From the NCBI GenBank assembly GCA_020848935.1, contig JADLHF010000257.1, positions 1-34,425 on the forward strand: 34,425 nucleotides of DNA, in the 5' to 3' direction. Position 1 is the stretch's first letter, and each line of letters begins with the position of its first letter. This stretch comes from Acetobacteraceae bacterium (GTDB lineage Bacteria; Pseudomonadota; Alphaproteobacteria; Acetobacterales; Acetobacteraceae). The notes beneath the pieces are model-generated. The model made no database searches, was not told where the DNA came from, and saw only the letters and a program-made list of their open reading frames with translations. The position numbers and the translations under genes are program-made. This document shows positions 16,804-24,072 of this stretch, piece by piece.

Positions 16804-18002
16804 GGCGCCACGCCTGCCACCGCCAGGATCGCCGTCAACCCCGCCGCCATGCCGCGCACCGAGTTGGTCTTCTCCACGTCGATCCATTCGTCCAGCGAAT
16901 GCCCCCGCCCGCCGGTCCCGCCCGAGCCGATCTTCACCGCGGGAATCCCCAGGCTCATCGGAATATTGGCGTCGGTCGAGGAATAGACATGCCGCACCTC
17001 GAACCCATGCGCCGTCAGCGCCGCCGTCGAATGGCGCACGATATCGCTGTCCATCGCCGTCGATCCCGCCGGCCGGTCGCCGATCAGCTTCGCCTCTACG
17101 CTGATCTCCCCCTGCGCCGTCGAACGCGCGTGGTTCTCGCCGGCCACCGCATGCTCCAGCACCGCCAGGAACCGGCGCTCCAGCCGCTCCAGCTCCGCCG
17201 GCGCCTCCGAGCGCAAATCCACCTCCACCCAGACCTCGTTCGGGATCGAGTTCACCGACGTGCCGCCGCCGAATACGCTGGCGCTGAACGTCGTCTTGGG
17301 CTTGGCCGGCACCGAAATCCGCGACAGTTCCAGCATCGCCTGCGCCATCGCAAACGCCGGGCTCACCAGCCCGAACGCCCCGAAGCTGTGCCCGCCCGGC
17401 CCGCGGAATGTCGCGCGATACCGCTTGGACCCCACGCCGCCCACCACCAGCCCTTCCATGTCGGGCGAATCCACGGTGAAGAACGCCTCGATCCGGCCCT
17501 TGTACTTGCCCTCGGTGAACAGGTGGCGGATGCCGCGCAAATCGCCCAGCCCCTCCTCCCCGACATCGCCGACGAACAGGATATCGGAATTCGTGCGCAC
17601 CCCCGCCGCATCCAGCGCCCGGACATAAGCCAACAGCACCGCCAGGCTGCGCGTGTCGTCGCCCACCCCCGGCGCGAACAGCTTCGTGCCCTCGCGCCGC
17701 ACCTTCACATCGGTCCCGGCCGGAAACACCGTGTCCAGATGCGCCGCCACCACGATCAGCTTGCCGTTCCCCGCCCCGCGCCGCAGCCCCATGGCATTGC
17801 CGACGCCGTCCAGTTCCACATCCTCCAGCCCATGCGCCCGCAGCATCTCCAGGTAGTGCGCCCCCTTCGGCCCCTCCCCGAACGGCGGCGCCGGAATCTC
17901 GGTCAGCGTGACGATATCCGCCACCGTCCGCTCGTGATCCGCCTCCAGCACCTCGACGATCCGGCGATACGCCGGGCTCTGCATGATCTCGCTCGCGTTC
18001 AT
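16800..18002 (-). CDS. M20 family metallopeptidase (peptidase T-like / aminoacylase group)
   Basis: A 400-residue cytoplasmic di-zinc hydrolase. Metal ligands and catalytic residues in order: H88 and D90 (AAHLDTVF), bridging D115 (GVGDDTRS), E149/E150 (DVGEEGLGD), D178 (FTVDSPD) and H368 (GRGHSLDEW). The dimerisation domain starts around GPGGHSFGAFG. ATG 18000-18002 is chosen because AGGA lies 8 nt upstream. It is translationally coupled to cutC and separated from the VWA gene by a strong hairpin. It may cleave peptides or N-acyl amino acids; with a peptide-class ABC importer nearby a peptide substrate is plausible but unproven. Confidence 0.88.
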   Translation of the reverse strand: MNASEIMQSPAYRRIVEVLEADHERTVADIVTLTEIPAPPFGEGPKGAHYLEMLRAHGLEDVELDGVGNAMGLRRGAGNGKLIVVAAHLDTVFPAGTDVKVRREGTKLFAPGVGDDTRSLAVLLAYVRALDAAGVRTNSDILFVGDVGEEGLGDLRGIRHLFTEGKYKGRIEAFFTVDSPDMEGLVVGGVGSKRYRATFRGPGGHSFGAFGLVSPAFAMAQAMLELSRISVPAKPKTTFSASVFGGGTSVNSIPNEVWVEVDLRSEAPAELERLERRFLAVLEHAVAGENHARSTAQGEISVEAKLIGDRPAGSTAMDSDIVRHSTAALTAHGFEVRHVYSSTDANIPMSLGIPAVKIGSGGTGGRGHSLDEWIDVEKTNSVRGMAAGLTAILAVAGVAP

Positions 18003-18017
18003 GATCTCGTCCTCAAG

Positions 18018-18083
18018 GAAGAAAATCCACAAAGAGGCAGAGAGGCAGAGCGACGAAACTCTCCATGCCTCTCTGCCTCTTTG
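18018..18083 (-). terminator. Long inverted repeat terminator between VWA and M20 genes
   Basis: A perfect 18-bp inverted repeat (18030-18047 with 18066-18083) encloses an 18-nt loop. In minus-strand RNA it follows the VWA stop codon (18094) by about 10 nt and is followed by GGATTTTCTT, giving a T-rich tail. It should end the moxR-VWA transcript before the peptidase. Its purine-rich arm repeats the unit AGAGGC twice. Confidence 0.65.
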
Positions 18084-18093
18084 CGAATCCCGA

Positions 18094-19272
18094 CTAACGG
18101 TTCAGCTCTTTCGCCATCTCGTCGATCCCGCCCAGCGTCAGCGGGAACATCCGGTTCTCCAGCACCTTGCGCAGCATCGAGATCGACATCGCGTGGTCCC
18201 AGGCATTCTTCGGCCGCGGGTTCAACCACGCCGAGCGCCGGAAATGCGACGTCAGCCGATGCATCCACACCGCCCCGGACTCGTCGTTCCAATGCTCCAC
18301 GCTGCCGCCGGGATGGCTGATCTCATAGGGCGACATCGAGGCATCGCCGACAAAGATCGCCTTGTAGTCCGGCCCGTATTTCCGCATCACCTCCTCGGTC
18401 GGCGTCAGGTTGTCGTTGCGCCGCCGGTTGGTCTTCCACACCCGCTCATAGATGCAGTTGTGGAAGTAGAAATACTCCAGGTGCTTGAACTCCCCGCGCG
18501 CCGCGCTGAACAGCTCCTCGCAAATCCGCACATGCTCGTCCATCGACCCGCCGATATCCAGGAACAGCAGCACCTTCACCGTGTTATGCCGCTCCGGCAC
18601 CATCTTCAGGTCCAGGTACCCCGCATTGTTCGCCGTGGTGCGAATGGTCTCGGGAATGTCCAGCTCCGTCGGCGCCCCCTGCCGCGCAAACCGCCGCAGC
18701 CGCCGCAGCGCCAGCTTGATGTTGCGCGTCCCCAACTCAACGCTGTCGTCCAGGTCCTTGAACTCCCGCCTGTCCCAGACCTTGATCGCCCGCCGGTTGC
18801 GCCCCTCCTGCTGGCCGATCCGCACCCCTTCCGGATTCGCCCCATACGCGCCGAACGGCGACGTCCCCCCGGTGCCGATCCACTTCGAGCCGCCCTGGTG
18901 GCGCCCCTTCTGCTCGGCCATCAACTCCTGCAGCCGCTTCATCAGCGCCTCCAGCCCGCCCAGCTTCTCGATCTTGTCCATCTCCTCGGGCGTGAGGAAT
19001 TTCTCCGCGACCTTCTTCAGCCACTCCTCCGGAAGGTTCTGGATCGCGATGCCCTCCGGCGGCTCCAGCCCCTTGAACACCTCGCCAAACACCCGGTCGA
19101 ACCGATCCAGATGCCGCTCATCCTTCACCAGAGTCGCCCGGCACAAATAATAGAAGTCATCGATGGAATAATCCGCCACCCCGGCCTTCATCGCCCCCAT
19201 CAACGTCAAATACTCGGTCACCGACGCCGGCAACCCCGCACTGCGCAATGCCAACACGAACGAAGCAAACAT
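18094..19272 (-). CDS. VWA domain protein (CoxE-like), partner of MoxR ATPase
   Basis: A 392-residue cytoplasmic protein. The N-terminal helical half (FDDFYYLCRATLVKDERHLDRFDRVFGEVF-type segment, residues about 36-70) is typical of proteins paired with MoxR ATPases. A glycine-rich linker (about 125-150) precedes the VWA domain. The MIDAS site reads LLFLDIGGSMDEH (D239 to D245): the usual DxSxS appears as D-I-G-G-S, so the first serine is replaced by glycine. This variant needs attention but the D and second S remain. AGGAGG sits 5 nt upstream of the ATG. MoxR-VWA pairs act as chaperone-like systems for metal-cofactor insertion or complex assembly; the client here is unknown. Confidence 0.85.
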   Translation of the reverse strand: MFASFVLALRSAGLPASVTEYLTLMGAMKAGVADYSIDDFYYLCRATLVKDERHLDRFDRVFGEVFKGLEPPEGIAIQNLPEEWLKKVAEKFLTPEEMDKIEKLGGLEALMKRLQELMAEQKGRHQGGSKWIGTGGTSPFGAYGANPEGVRIGQQEGRNRRAIKVWDRREFKDLDDSVELGTRNIKLALRRLRRFARQGAPTELDIPETIRTTANNAGYLDLKMVPERHNTVKVLLFLDIGGSMDEHVRICEELFSAARGEFKHLEYFYFHNCIYERVWKTNRRRNDNLTPTEEVMRKYGPDYKAIFVGDASMSPYEISHPGGSVEHWNDESGAVWMHRLTSHFRRSAWLNPRPKNAWDHAMSISMLRKVLENRMFPLTLGGIDEMAKELNR

Positions 19273-19301
19273 CAGGGCCTCCTATGCAGGGGAAGCAAGG
19301 C

Positions 19302-19384
19302 GAGGGCTCTGCCCTCGACCCGCTGGGGGGAGGCCCCCCAGACCCCATGACTTAAGGTATCGAGGGTCCAGGGCAGGGCCCTGG
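19302..19384. repeat. Cluster of three GC-rich hairpins between moxR and VWA genes
   Basis: Three consecutive stems: GAGGGC/GCCCTC (19302-19307, 19311-19316), CTGGGGGG/CCCCCCAG (19323-19330, 19334-19341) and CCAGGGC/GCCCTGG (19368-19374, 19378-19384), each with a 3-nt loop (TCT, AGG, AGG). They fill the 118-nt gap between the two genes. The pattern resembles the stretch at 12064-12115, so it may be a family of intergenic repeats. It may tune VWA expression relative to moxR. Confidence 0.6.
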
Positions 19385-19390
19385 CCTTCG

Positions 19391-20233
19391 TCAACCTCGA
19401 CGCGAAAGAAACGCCAGCCGCTCGAACAGATGCACGTCCTGCTCGTTCTTCAGCAACGCGCCATGCAGCGGCGGGATCACCACATGCGGGTCCTTGCTGC
19501 GCAGCGCCTCCACCGGCAGGTCCTCGATCATCAGCAGCTTCAGCCAGTCCAGCAGTTCCGACGTCGCCGGCTTCTTCTTCAGCCCCGGCACCTCGCGGAT
19601 CTTGAAGAACACCGTCAGCGCCTCGCGCGCCAGGTCCTGGCGGATGTCGGGATAATGCGTCTGCACGATCGCCTCCATCGTCTCCCGGTCGGGAAAGCGG
19701 ATGTAGTGGAAGAAGCAGCGCCGCAGGAACGCGTCCGGCAGCTCCTTCTCGTTGTTCGACGTGATGATCACGATCGGCCGATGCTTGGCCACCACCGTCT
19801 CGCGCGTCTCATAGACAAAGAACCGCATCCGATCGAGTTCCAGCAACAGGTCGTTGGGGAACTCGATGTCCGCCTTGTCGATCTCGTCGATCAACACCAC
19901 CGTCTGCACGCCAGACACGAAGGCGTCCCACAGCTTGCCGCGCACGATGTAGTTGGAGATGTCGCGCACCCGCTCATCGCCCAACTGTCCATCGCGCAGG
20001 CGCGAAACGGCGTCGTACTCGTACAGCCCCTGCTGCGCCTTGGTGGTCGATTTCACGTGCCATTCGATCAGCGGATGGCCCAGCGCCTCGGCGATCTCAT
20101 GCGCCAGCACGGTCTTGCCGGTGCCGGGCTCACCCTTGACCAGCAGCGGCCGCTCCAGCGCGACGGCGGCGTTCACGGCGACCTCGAGGTCGCGCGACGC
20201 GATATAGCGTTCAGTACTCTTGAATCCAGACAC
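19391..20233 (-). CDS. MoxR-family AAA+ ATPase
   Basis: A 280-residue AAA+ chaperone-like ATPase. Walker A is GEPGTGKT (34-41), Walker B VVLIDEIDKAD (112-122), and sensor 1 with the arginine-finger region reads ITSNNEKELPDAFLRRCFFHYI. The start is GTG at 20231-20233 with AGGGG about 8 nt upstream. The lid region (SELLDWLKLLMIEDLP) and C-terminal HLFERLAFLSRRG match the subgroup that is always followed by a CoxE-like VWA gene, as here. The pair likely forms a ring ATPase with an adaptor that remodels a metalloprotein. No candidate client enzyme lies in the operon. Confidence 0.92.
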   Translation of the reverse strand: MSGFKSTERYIASRDLEVAVNAAVALERPLLVKGEPGTGKTVLAHEIAEALGHPLIEWHVKSTTKAQQGLYEYDAVSRLRDGQLGDERVRDISNYIVRGKLWDAFVSGVQTVVLIDEIDKADIEFPNDLLLELDRMRFFVYETRETVVAKHRPIVIITSNNEKELPDAFLRRCFFHYIRFPDRETMEAIVQTHYPDIRQDLAREALTVFFKIREVPGLKKKPATSELLDWLKLLMIEDLPVEALRSKDPHVVIPPLHGALLKNEQDVHLFERLAFLSRRG

Positions 20234-20373
20234 GTACGATCCCCTTGAGACGGTCGCCCAGTTTCAACGCTGTTTTCCGCGCCGGCAAGCCGCCCTCTGC
20301 GCGGACCTGCGCCGCACCGATCATCATCGGGCAGCCCGAGGCACCAACGCGGTCTGGGGGTTATGGGGGCGGA

Positions 20374-20448
20374 TGGTGGGCGCGACAGGGATTGAACCTG
20401 TGACCCCCGCCGTGTCAAGGCGATGCTCTCCCGCTGAGCTACGCGCCC
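20374..20448 (-). tRNA. tRNA-Val (anticodon GAC)
   Basis: In minus-strand sense the acceptor stem GGGCGCG (20448-20442) pairs with CGCGCCC (20384-20378). The D-arm GCTCAGCGGGAGAGC, the anticodon stem-loop with loop TTGACAC (anticodon GAC), and the T-arm ACAGGTTCAATCCCTGT are all present. The discriminator is A, and CCA is encoded (20374-20376). It reads GTC/GTT valine codons. Two + strand frames run through it and are not genes. Confidence 0.95.
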
Positions 20449-20462
20449 ATCCGCCGCCACTC

Positions 20463-20489
20463 CATATAGCGCGCCCTTTCGCCGTGCAA
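20463..20489 (-). promoter_or_regulatory. Possible promoter of tRNA-Val
   Basis: Minus-strand TTGCAC (20484-20489) and TATATG (20463-20468) lie 15 nt apart, about 15 nt upstream of the tRNA 5' end. The spacing is short, but the same hexamer types occur at the candidate sRNA promoter (23911-23939). Confidence 0.35.
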
Positions 20490-20549
20490 GCCATCGCTGC
20501 GTCCCGCCCGGCAATTGCCCTCGGCCGGCCAAAAAGCTTGAATACCGTC

Positions 20550-21422
20550 ATGGACCTGCCCATCCCCGCCCTGGCGCTCGCCGATCCGCCCGTCACCGTG
20601 CGGCGTCCCGGCATCGTCCAGGCGCCGCTGGTCTTCGCATCCCCCCATTCCGGCCGCGACTACTCCCCCTCCTTCCTCGCCGCCTCCCGCCTCGACGCCC
20701 TGCGCCTGCGCCGCAGCGAGGACAGCTTCGTCGACGAGCTGTTCGCCGACATCCCCGCCCTCGGCATGCCCCTGGTCACCGCCAGCTTCCCCCGCGCCTG
20801 GTGCGACGCCAACCGCGAACCCTGGGAACTCGACCCCACGATGTTCGCCGATGCCCTGCCCGGCTGGGTCAACACCGCCAGCCCCCGCGTCGGCGCCGGC
20901 CTCGGCACCATCGCCCGCGTCGTCGCCTCCGGCGAGGGCATCTACCGCGGCAAGCTGCGCTTCGCCGAAGCCGAGGCCCGCATCCGCGCCTGCTGGGAAC
21001 CGTTCCACGCCGCGTTGACCGCCGAGGTCGAAGCCACCCATGCCCGCTTCGGCGCCTGCGTGCTGATCGACTGCCATTCCATGCCCGCCAATTCCCTGCC
21101 TCCGCGCAGCCAGGTCGACATCGTCCTCGGCGACGCCCACGGCACCGCCTGCGCGCCCGCGGTGATGCTGGCCGTCGAACAGGCGCTGACCCACCAGGGC
21201 TTCTCGGTGCGCCGCAACGACCCCTATGCCGGCGGATTCATCACCCGCCATTACGGCCGCCCGCACCAGGGCGTGCACGCCGTCCAGATCGAAATCAACC
21301 GCACGCTCTACATGGACGAGGCGCGCATCGAACGCCTGGGCGCCTTCGCTGCGGTGCGTGATCGCCTCTCGCGCGCCGTCGCCGCCATCGCCGCGCACAC
21401 CGCCGTGGCCGCGCCGGCCTGA
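20550..21422 (+). CDS. N-formylglutamate amidohydrolase family protein
   Basis: A 290-residue member of the N-formylglutamate amidohydrolase (HutG-like, deformylase) family, zinc carboxypeptidase-like fold. Conserved pieces are FASPHSGRDY with the metal His near the N-terminus, the RRSEDSFVDELF stretch, FPRAWCDANREPWELDP, CVLIDCHSMPAN with a metal His, and PYAGGFITRHYGRP followed by VQIEINRTLYMDE. In histidine degradation this enzyme releases formate from N-formylglutamate, but no hut genes are nearby, so the in vivo substrate is open. ATG 20550 is used; the frame upstream runs through the tRNA and cannot be coding. A TTG at 20538 is a possible alternative start. Confidence 0.85.
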   Translation: MDLPIPALALADPPVTVRRPGIVQAPLVFASPHSGRDYSPSFLAASRLDALRLRRSEDSFVDELFADIPALGMPLVTASFPRAWCDANREPWELDPTMFADALPGWVNTASPRVGAGLGTIARVVASGEGIYRGKLRFAEAEARIRACWEPFHAALTAEVEATHARFGACVLIDCHSMPANSLPPRSQVDIVLGDAHGTACAPAVMLAVEQALTHQGFSVRRNDPYAGGFITRHYGRPHQGVHAVQIEINRTLYMDEARIERLGAFAAVRDRLSRAVAAIAAHTAVAAPA

Positions 21423-21526
21423 AATCCGGCGCAGCGCCCGCCGCAATGCCAGCGGTCGCAATGCAAGCGTAGGCATTCATCGCGGAACCCATTCTTTCAT
21501 TGCGATTGCTGCACGATCCCCCCTAA

Positions 21527-21553
21527 CCTCCCGGGAACAATCAAACCGGGAGG
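21527..21553 (+). promoter_or_regulatory. Hairpin enclosing the ribosome-binding site of the orphan gene
   Basis: CCTCCCGG (21527-21534) is the exact complement of CCGGGAGG (21546-21553), the latter being the Shine-Dalgarno of the gene starting at 21560. The loop is 11 nt. If transcribed, the stem would mask the ribosome site. A possible promoter (TTGCGA 21500-21505, CTAACC 21523-21528) would start RNA inside the hairpin, so transcription of the whole stem is uncertain. Confidence 0.45.
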
Positions 21554-21559
21554 ACCAAA

Positions 21560-23776
21560 ATGGCAACCAAGCCAGAGACCAACCGCCCGCTGACCATCGA
21601 TGTCACCGCCACCTTCGCCGAGCGCCCGGACGGCCTGCCCCCGCTGGTGGCCTACCTCTTCACCCGCAGCGGCACTCTGCTGGCCCAGCAATCGCTGGAC
21701 AAGGACAGCCGCGCCCGCCTGCCGGCTGCCACCAACGCCGAGCCACAGGCCCTGCGCGTCGTCATCGGCCCCGAGATCGCCAAGGACGCGCTCGGCATCG
21801 CCGAGGTGCTGCGCCGCGGCGGCGTCGAGCGTCACGTCGCCCTGCGCCCCGGCATCGACCGCCTGTCCCCGGTTGCCATCGCCATCGGCCCGGAAGTGCT
21901 GAAGTTCTGGCTGGGCAGCTTCTGCCGCGTCCAGGGCACGCTGCTGAAGCAGGTCGTCTCCGGCGGCATCACCCTGCGCCTGCCGGTCTGCAACGCCACC
22001 ATCGACATCTACGAGGTCGATCCCTGGCCGATCATCCTGCCCACCCTGCCCGACATCGACATCGACCGCCTGCGCGACATCGTCGACGGTCCCTGGCCGC
22101 CGATCGACCTGCCAATCCCGCCCCGGCCGGAACCGGACCCCAGCCCGATCCGCGCCCGCGCCAGCCTCGCCGCCCCCCTGCTCTCCCCGGGCGCGCTCCG
22201 CGGCTTCAACCCGCAGCCGGAGCCGCCGCGCGGCCTCAGCCTCTCCCCGGGCGCGGTCCGCGGCTTCGACCCGCAGCCGGATCCGCCCTCCGCCCTGCCC
22301 GCCAGCCTGAAGCTCGCCGCCCGCGCCAGCCGCCCGGTCTTCGAGCGCGCCCTGATCGCCAACATCGACCTGCTGCGCCCGATCTTCTGCTGGCTGTACC
22401 CGCTCTGGGTGACCAAGCAGAAGATCGCCACCGTCACCACCGACGAGTGCGGCCATTTCAGCGCGCTGATCTGGAAGTCCTGGTTCAACCCGGACCAGCC
22501 CGACCTCTACTTCATCGCCCGCCAGCGCATCTTCCCCGGCTTCTGGATCACCATCTACGAGAAACTCCCGGTCGCCTGCCACACCTGGTGGAACTACCAA
22601 TGCGGCACCGAGGTGACCCTGGTCACCACCCACCCCTTCGCGCACGCCTGCCCGCCCTGCCCGCCCATCGTCGCCCCCAACAACTGGGTGCTGTTCATGG
22701 CGGTCGGCAACACCTCGGTCTGGCGCATCCACGGCGCCAACGACGCCACCGCCCAGGGCACCGGCGGCTTCGATGCCACCAGACACGGCCTGCTCGACAA
22801 TACCCGCCCCTGGGGCGGCACCCTGCGCCCGCGGCTGGAATTCGACTCCTCGCTGCGCATCAGCCTGGGGGTGAAATACTACCGCGTGCTGTTCAAGCGC
22901 CCCTCCGAGCCGGAATCAGCCTGGCGCCCCAGCATCGAGGCACTCAACCGCCACTACACGGTCGAGATCGGCGGAGACCTGATTCTGCAGCAATACCCGC
23001 TCGGCCCGAACACCGTCGGCGCCACATCCCATCTCTACGAGATCCCGCCCGCCCTGCCGCCCGCCGGCCAATGGTCCATCCCGAATGCGGTGCTCGACAC
23101 GCAGAGCGCCGTCATCCCCACCAACGCCGTCGCCCCCGGCGTCGGCTTCGACGCCGCCGGCATTCCGCTCGGCCCGGACGAGGGCGGCCTGTGGCAGATC
23201 GCCGTCGAACTGTTCAACGCCGCCGGCACCAAGATCGACCCGGAGGTGCTCGGCATCGCCTGGCGCGTGCCGATGAGCAACGACCTCTCCGGCACCATCA
23301 CCACCCGCAACGCGGCCGATATCGGCCTGGTGGACACCGTGGGCAACCGCATGGTGGTCACCGTGCGGGTCGACAACAACCCGGCGCTGGCCCGCATCGG
23401 CGCACCGACCCTGAACGGCGCGCCGGCCGGCAGCGAATGCGGCGTGCTGACCTACACCGCCGCCGGCGGCACGGTCGAAGCGCCCTTCCACGCCGTCCAG
23501 CGCAACGGCTTCGCCACCTACAACTTCGCCGTGATCCGTGGCGCCGGCCCCGGCGCGGTGCTCAGCGCCAGCGGCACCGCCAGCACCAGCATCGCCAGCC
23601 CGCCGGCCACGCCGACCGGCTCCGCCGCAGCGCTGCTGGGGGCCTGCGCCATCGCCGGCTTCAGCGAAAACCTCTATGTCCGCCACCTCGCCACCGACGG
23701 CTGGTCGGACCAGATCCAACTCGACCGGTGGGACGTGCGCGCCTTCGTGCTGGCACCCTCGGGCCTCGGCCCGTGA
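21560..23776 (+). CDS. Large conserved-looking protein of unknown function with duplicated GFNPQPEPP motif
   Basis: A 738-residue protein with no signal peptide or obvious membrane span. I do not recognise a characterised family. Residues 1-180 contain strand-rich segments and FCRVQGTLLKQVVSGGITLRLPVCNATIDIYEVD. A proline-rich linker (about 180-205) leads to two 20-residue tandem repeats (208-227 and 228-247), each of the form LSPGA-x-RGF-N/D-PQP-E/D-PP. Then follows a segment with TTDECGHFSALIW, resembling a transthyretin-like/carboxypeptidase-regulatory beta sandwich. Cys-containing patches (NYQCGTEV, HACPPCPP) occur near 350-375. The last 250 residues look like beta-rich repeats with alanine/glycine. 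It has a strong GGGAGG site, lies alone on its strand, and is bounded by hairpins. GFNPQPEPP-like motifs occur in other bacterial hypothetical proteins as far as I recall; function unknown. Confidence 0.8.
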   Translation: MATKPETNRPLTIDVTATFAERPDGLPPLVAYLFTRSGTLLAQQSLDKDSRARLPAATNAEPQALRVVIGPEIAKDALGIAEVLRRGGVERHVALRPGIDRLSPVAIAIGPEVLKFWLGSFCRVQGTLLKQVVSGGITLRLPVCNATIDIYEVDPWPIILPTLPDIDIDRLRDIVDGPWPPIDLPIPPRPEPDPSPIRARASLAAPLLSPGALRGFNPQPEPPRGLSLSPGAVRGFDPQPDPPSALPASLKLAARASRPVFERALIANIDLLRPIFCWLYPLWVTKQKIATVTTDECGHFSALIWKSWFNPDQPDLYFIARQRIFPGFWITIYEKLPVACHTWWNYQCGTEVTLVTTHPFAHACPPCPPIVAPNNWVLFMAVGNTSVWRIHGANDATAQGTGGFDATRHGLLDNTRPWGGTLRPRLEFDSSLRISLGVKYYRVLFKRPSEPESAWRPSIEALNRHYTVEIGGDLILQQYPLGPNTVGATSHLYEIPPALPPAGQWSIPNAVLDTQSAVIPTNAVAPGVGFDAAGIPLGPDEGGLWQIAVELFNAAGTKIDPEVLGIAWRVPMSNDLSGTITTRNAADIGLVDTVGNRMVVTVRVDNNPALARIGAPTLNGAPAGSECGVLTYTAAGGTVEAPFHAVQRNGFATYNFAVIRGAGPGAVLSASGTASTSIASPPATPTGSAAALLGACAIAGFSENLYVRHLATDGWSDQIQLDRWDVRAFVLAPSGLGP
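22181..22300 (+). repeat. 60-bp in-frame tandem duplication
   Basis: Two 60-nt units (22181-22240 and 22241-22300) are largely identical at nucleotide level, both opening with CTCTCCCCGGGCGCG and containing CCGCAGCCGGA. They encode the two 20-residue proline-rich units. Differences are mostly toward the end of each unit, with N-to-D and E-to-D substitutions. Confidence 0.85.
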
Positions 23777-23817
23777 CCCCGACAATGGCCCCTGGCGCGA
23801 AGGCGCCGCCGCGCGGA

Positions 23818-23904
23818 CAAAAAAAGGGCGGTGCCCGAGGGCACCGCCAAGTTTAGGGAGGAAACGTCCAAGAAGCAGAAGGCCACCGGAGCAGCCTTGC
23901 TGCG
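23818..23904 (-). ncRNA. Candidate trans-acting small RNA with anti-Shine-Dalgarno motif
   Basis: Minus-strand elements in order: -35 TTGCAA (23934-23939), 17-nt spacer, -10 TATATG (23911-23916), expected start near 23904; a stem-loop of 23894-23903 with 23875-23883 (nine pairs, one bulge); an unpaired linker of about 26 nt whose core is TTTCCTCCCTAAACTT (CCTCCC at 23856-23861); then the terminator at 23819-23848. Length is about 85-90 nt. An exposed UCCUCCC can pair with ribosome-binding sites and is a known feature of several alphaproteobacterial sRNA families. No plausible small protein fits because any frame would run into the terminator stem. Ends are predicted only. Confidence 0.6.
23819..23848 (-). 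terminator. Strong intrinsic terminator, minus orientation
   Basis: The 10-bp stem GGCGGTGCCC (23827-23836) with GGGCACCGCC (23839-23848) is followed on the minus strand by C and seven T (23825-23819). On the + strand the A-run precedes the stem and no T-run follows, so it mainly serves minus-strand RNA although no minus-strand protein gene lies immediately to its right. Confidence 0.8.
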
Positions 23905-23910
23905 CTGCAA

Positions 23911-23939
23911 CATATAAGCGACCAACCCCCCCTTTGCAA
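23911..23939 (-). promoter_or_regulatory. Sigma70-type promoter of the candidate sRNA
   Basis: TTGCAA (23934-23939) and TATATG (23911-23916), read on the minus strand, are separated by exactly 17 nt, the optimal spacing. Four of six bases match consensus in each box. The spacer contains a G-run (GGGGGGG). Confidence 0.55.
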
Positions 23940-24072
23940 GCGACTTTTTGCATCGCAGCATTTCCCGAACCGCACGATTCCACCCCCTTGCGCTCCCGCC
24001 GAAAACCACCCGGCATGCCCTGGCGCAAAATCGTGATTCGCCGCCGCCGCGCCACGCCGCTACACATGGGCC

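Noticed and set aside
20220-20549. Upstream extension of the formylglutamate amidohydrolase frame
   Set aside because: It would cover the whole tRNA-Val gene and the moxR start; ATG 20550 starts at the conserved domain.
23862-23919. Possible short + strand peptide after the GGGAGG at 23856-23861
   Set aside because: No start codon follows at a usable distance, and the GGGAGG is better read as the complement of the CCTCCC in the minus-strand RNA.
23674-24009. Minus-strand frame overlapping the candidate sRNA
   Set aside because: It reads through the terminator stem and into the antisense of the orphan gene; promoter and terminator placement fit a non-coding RNA better.
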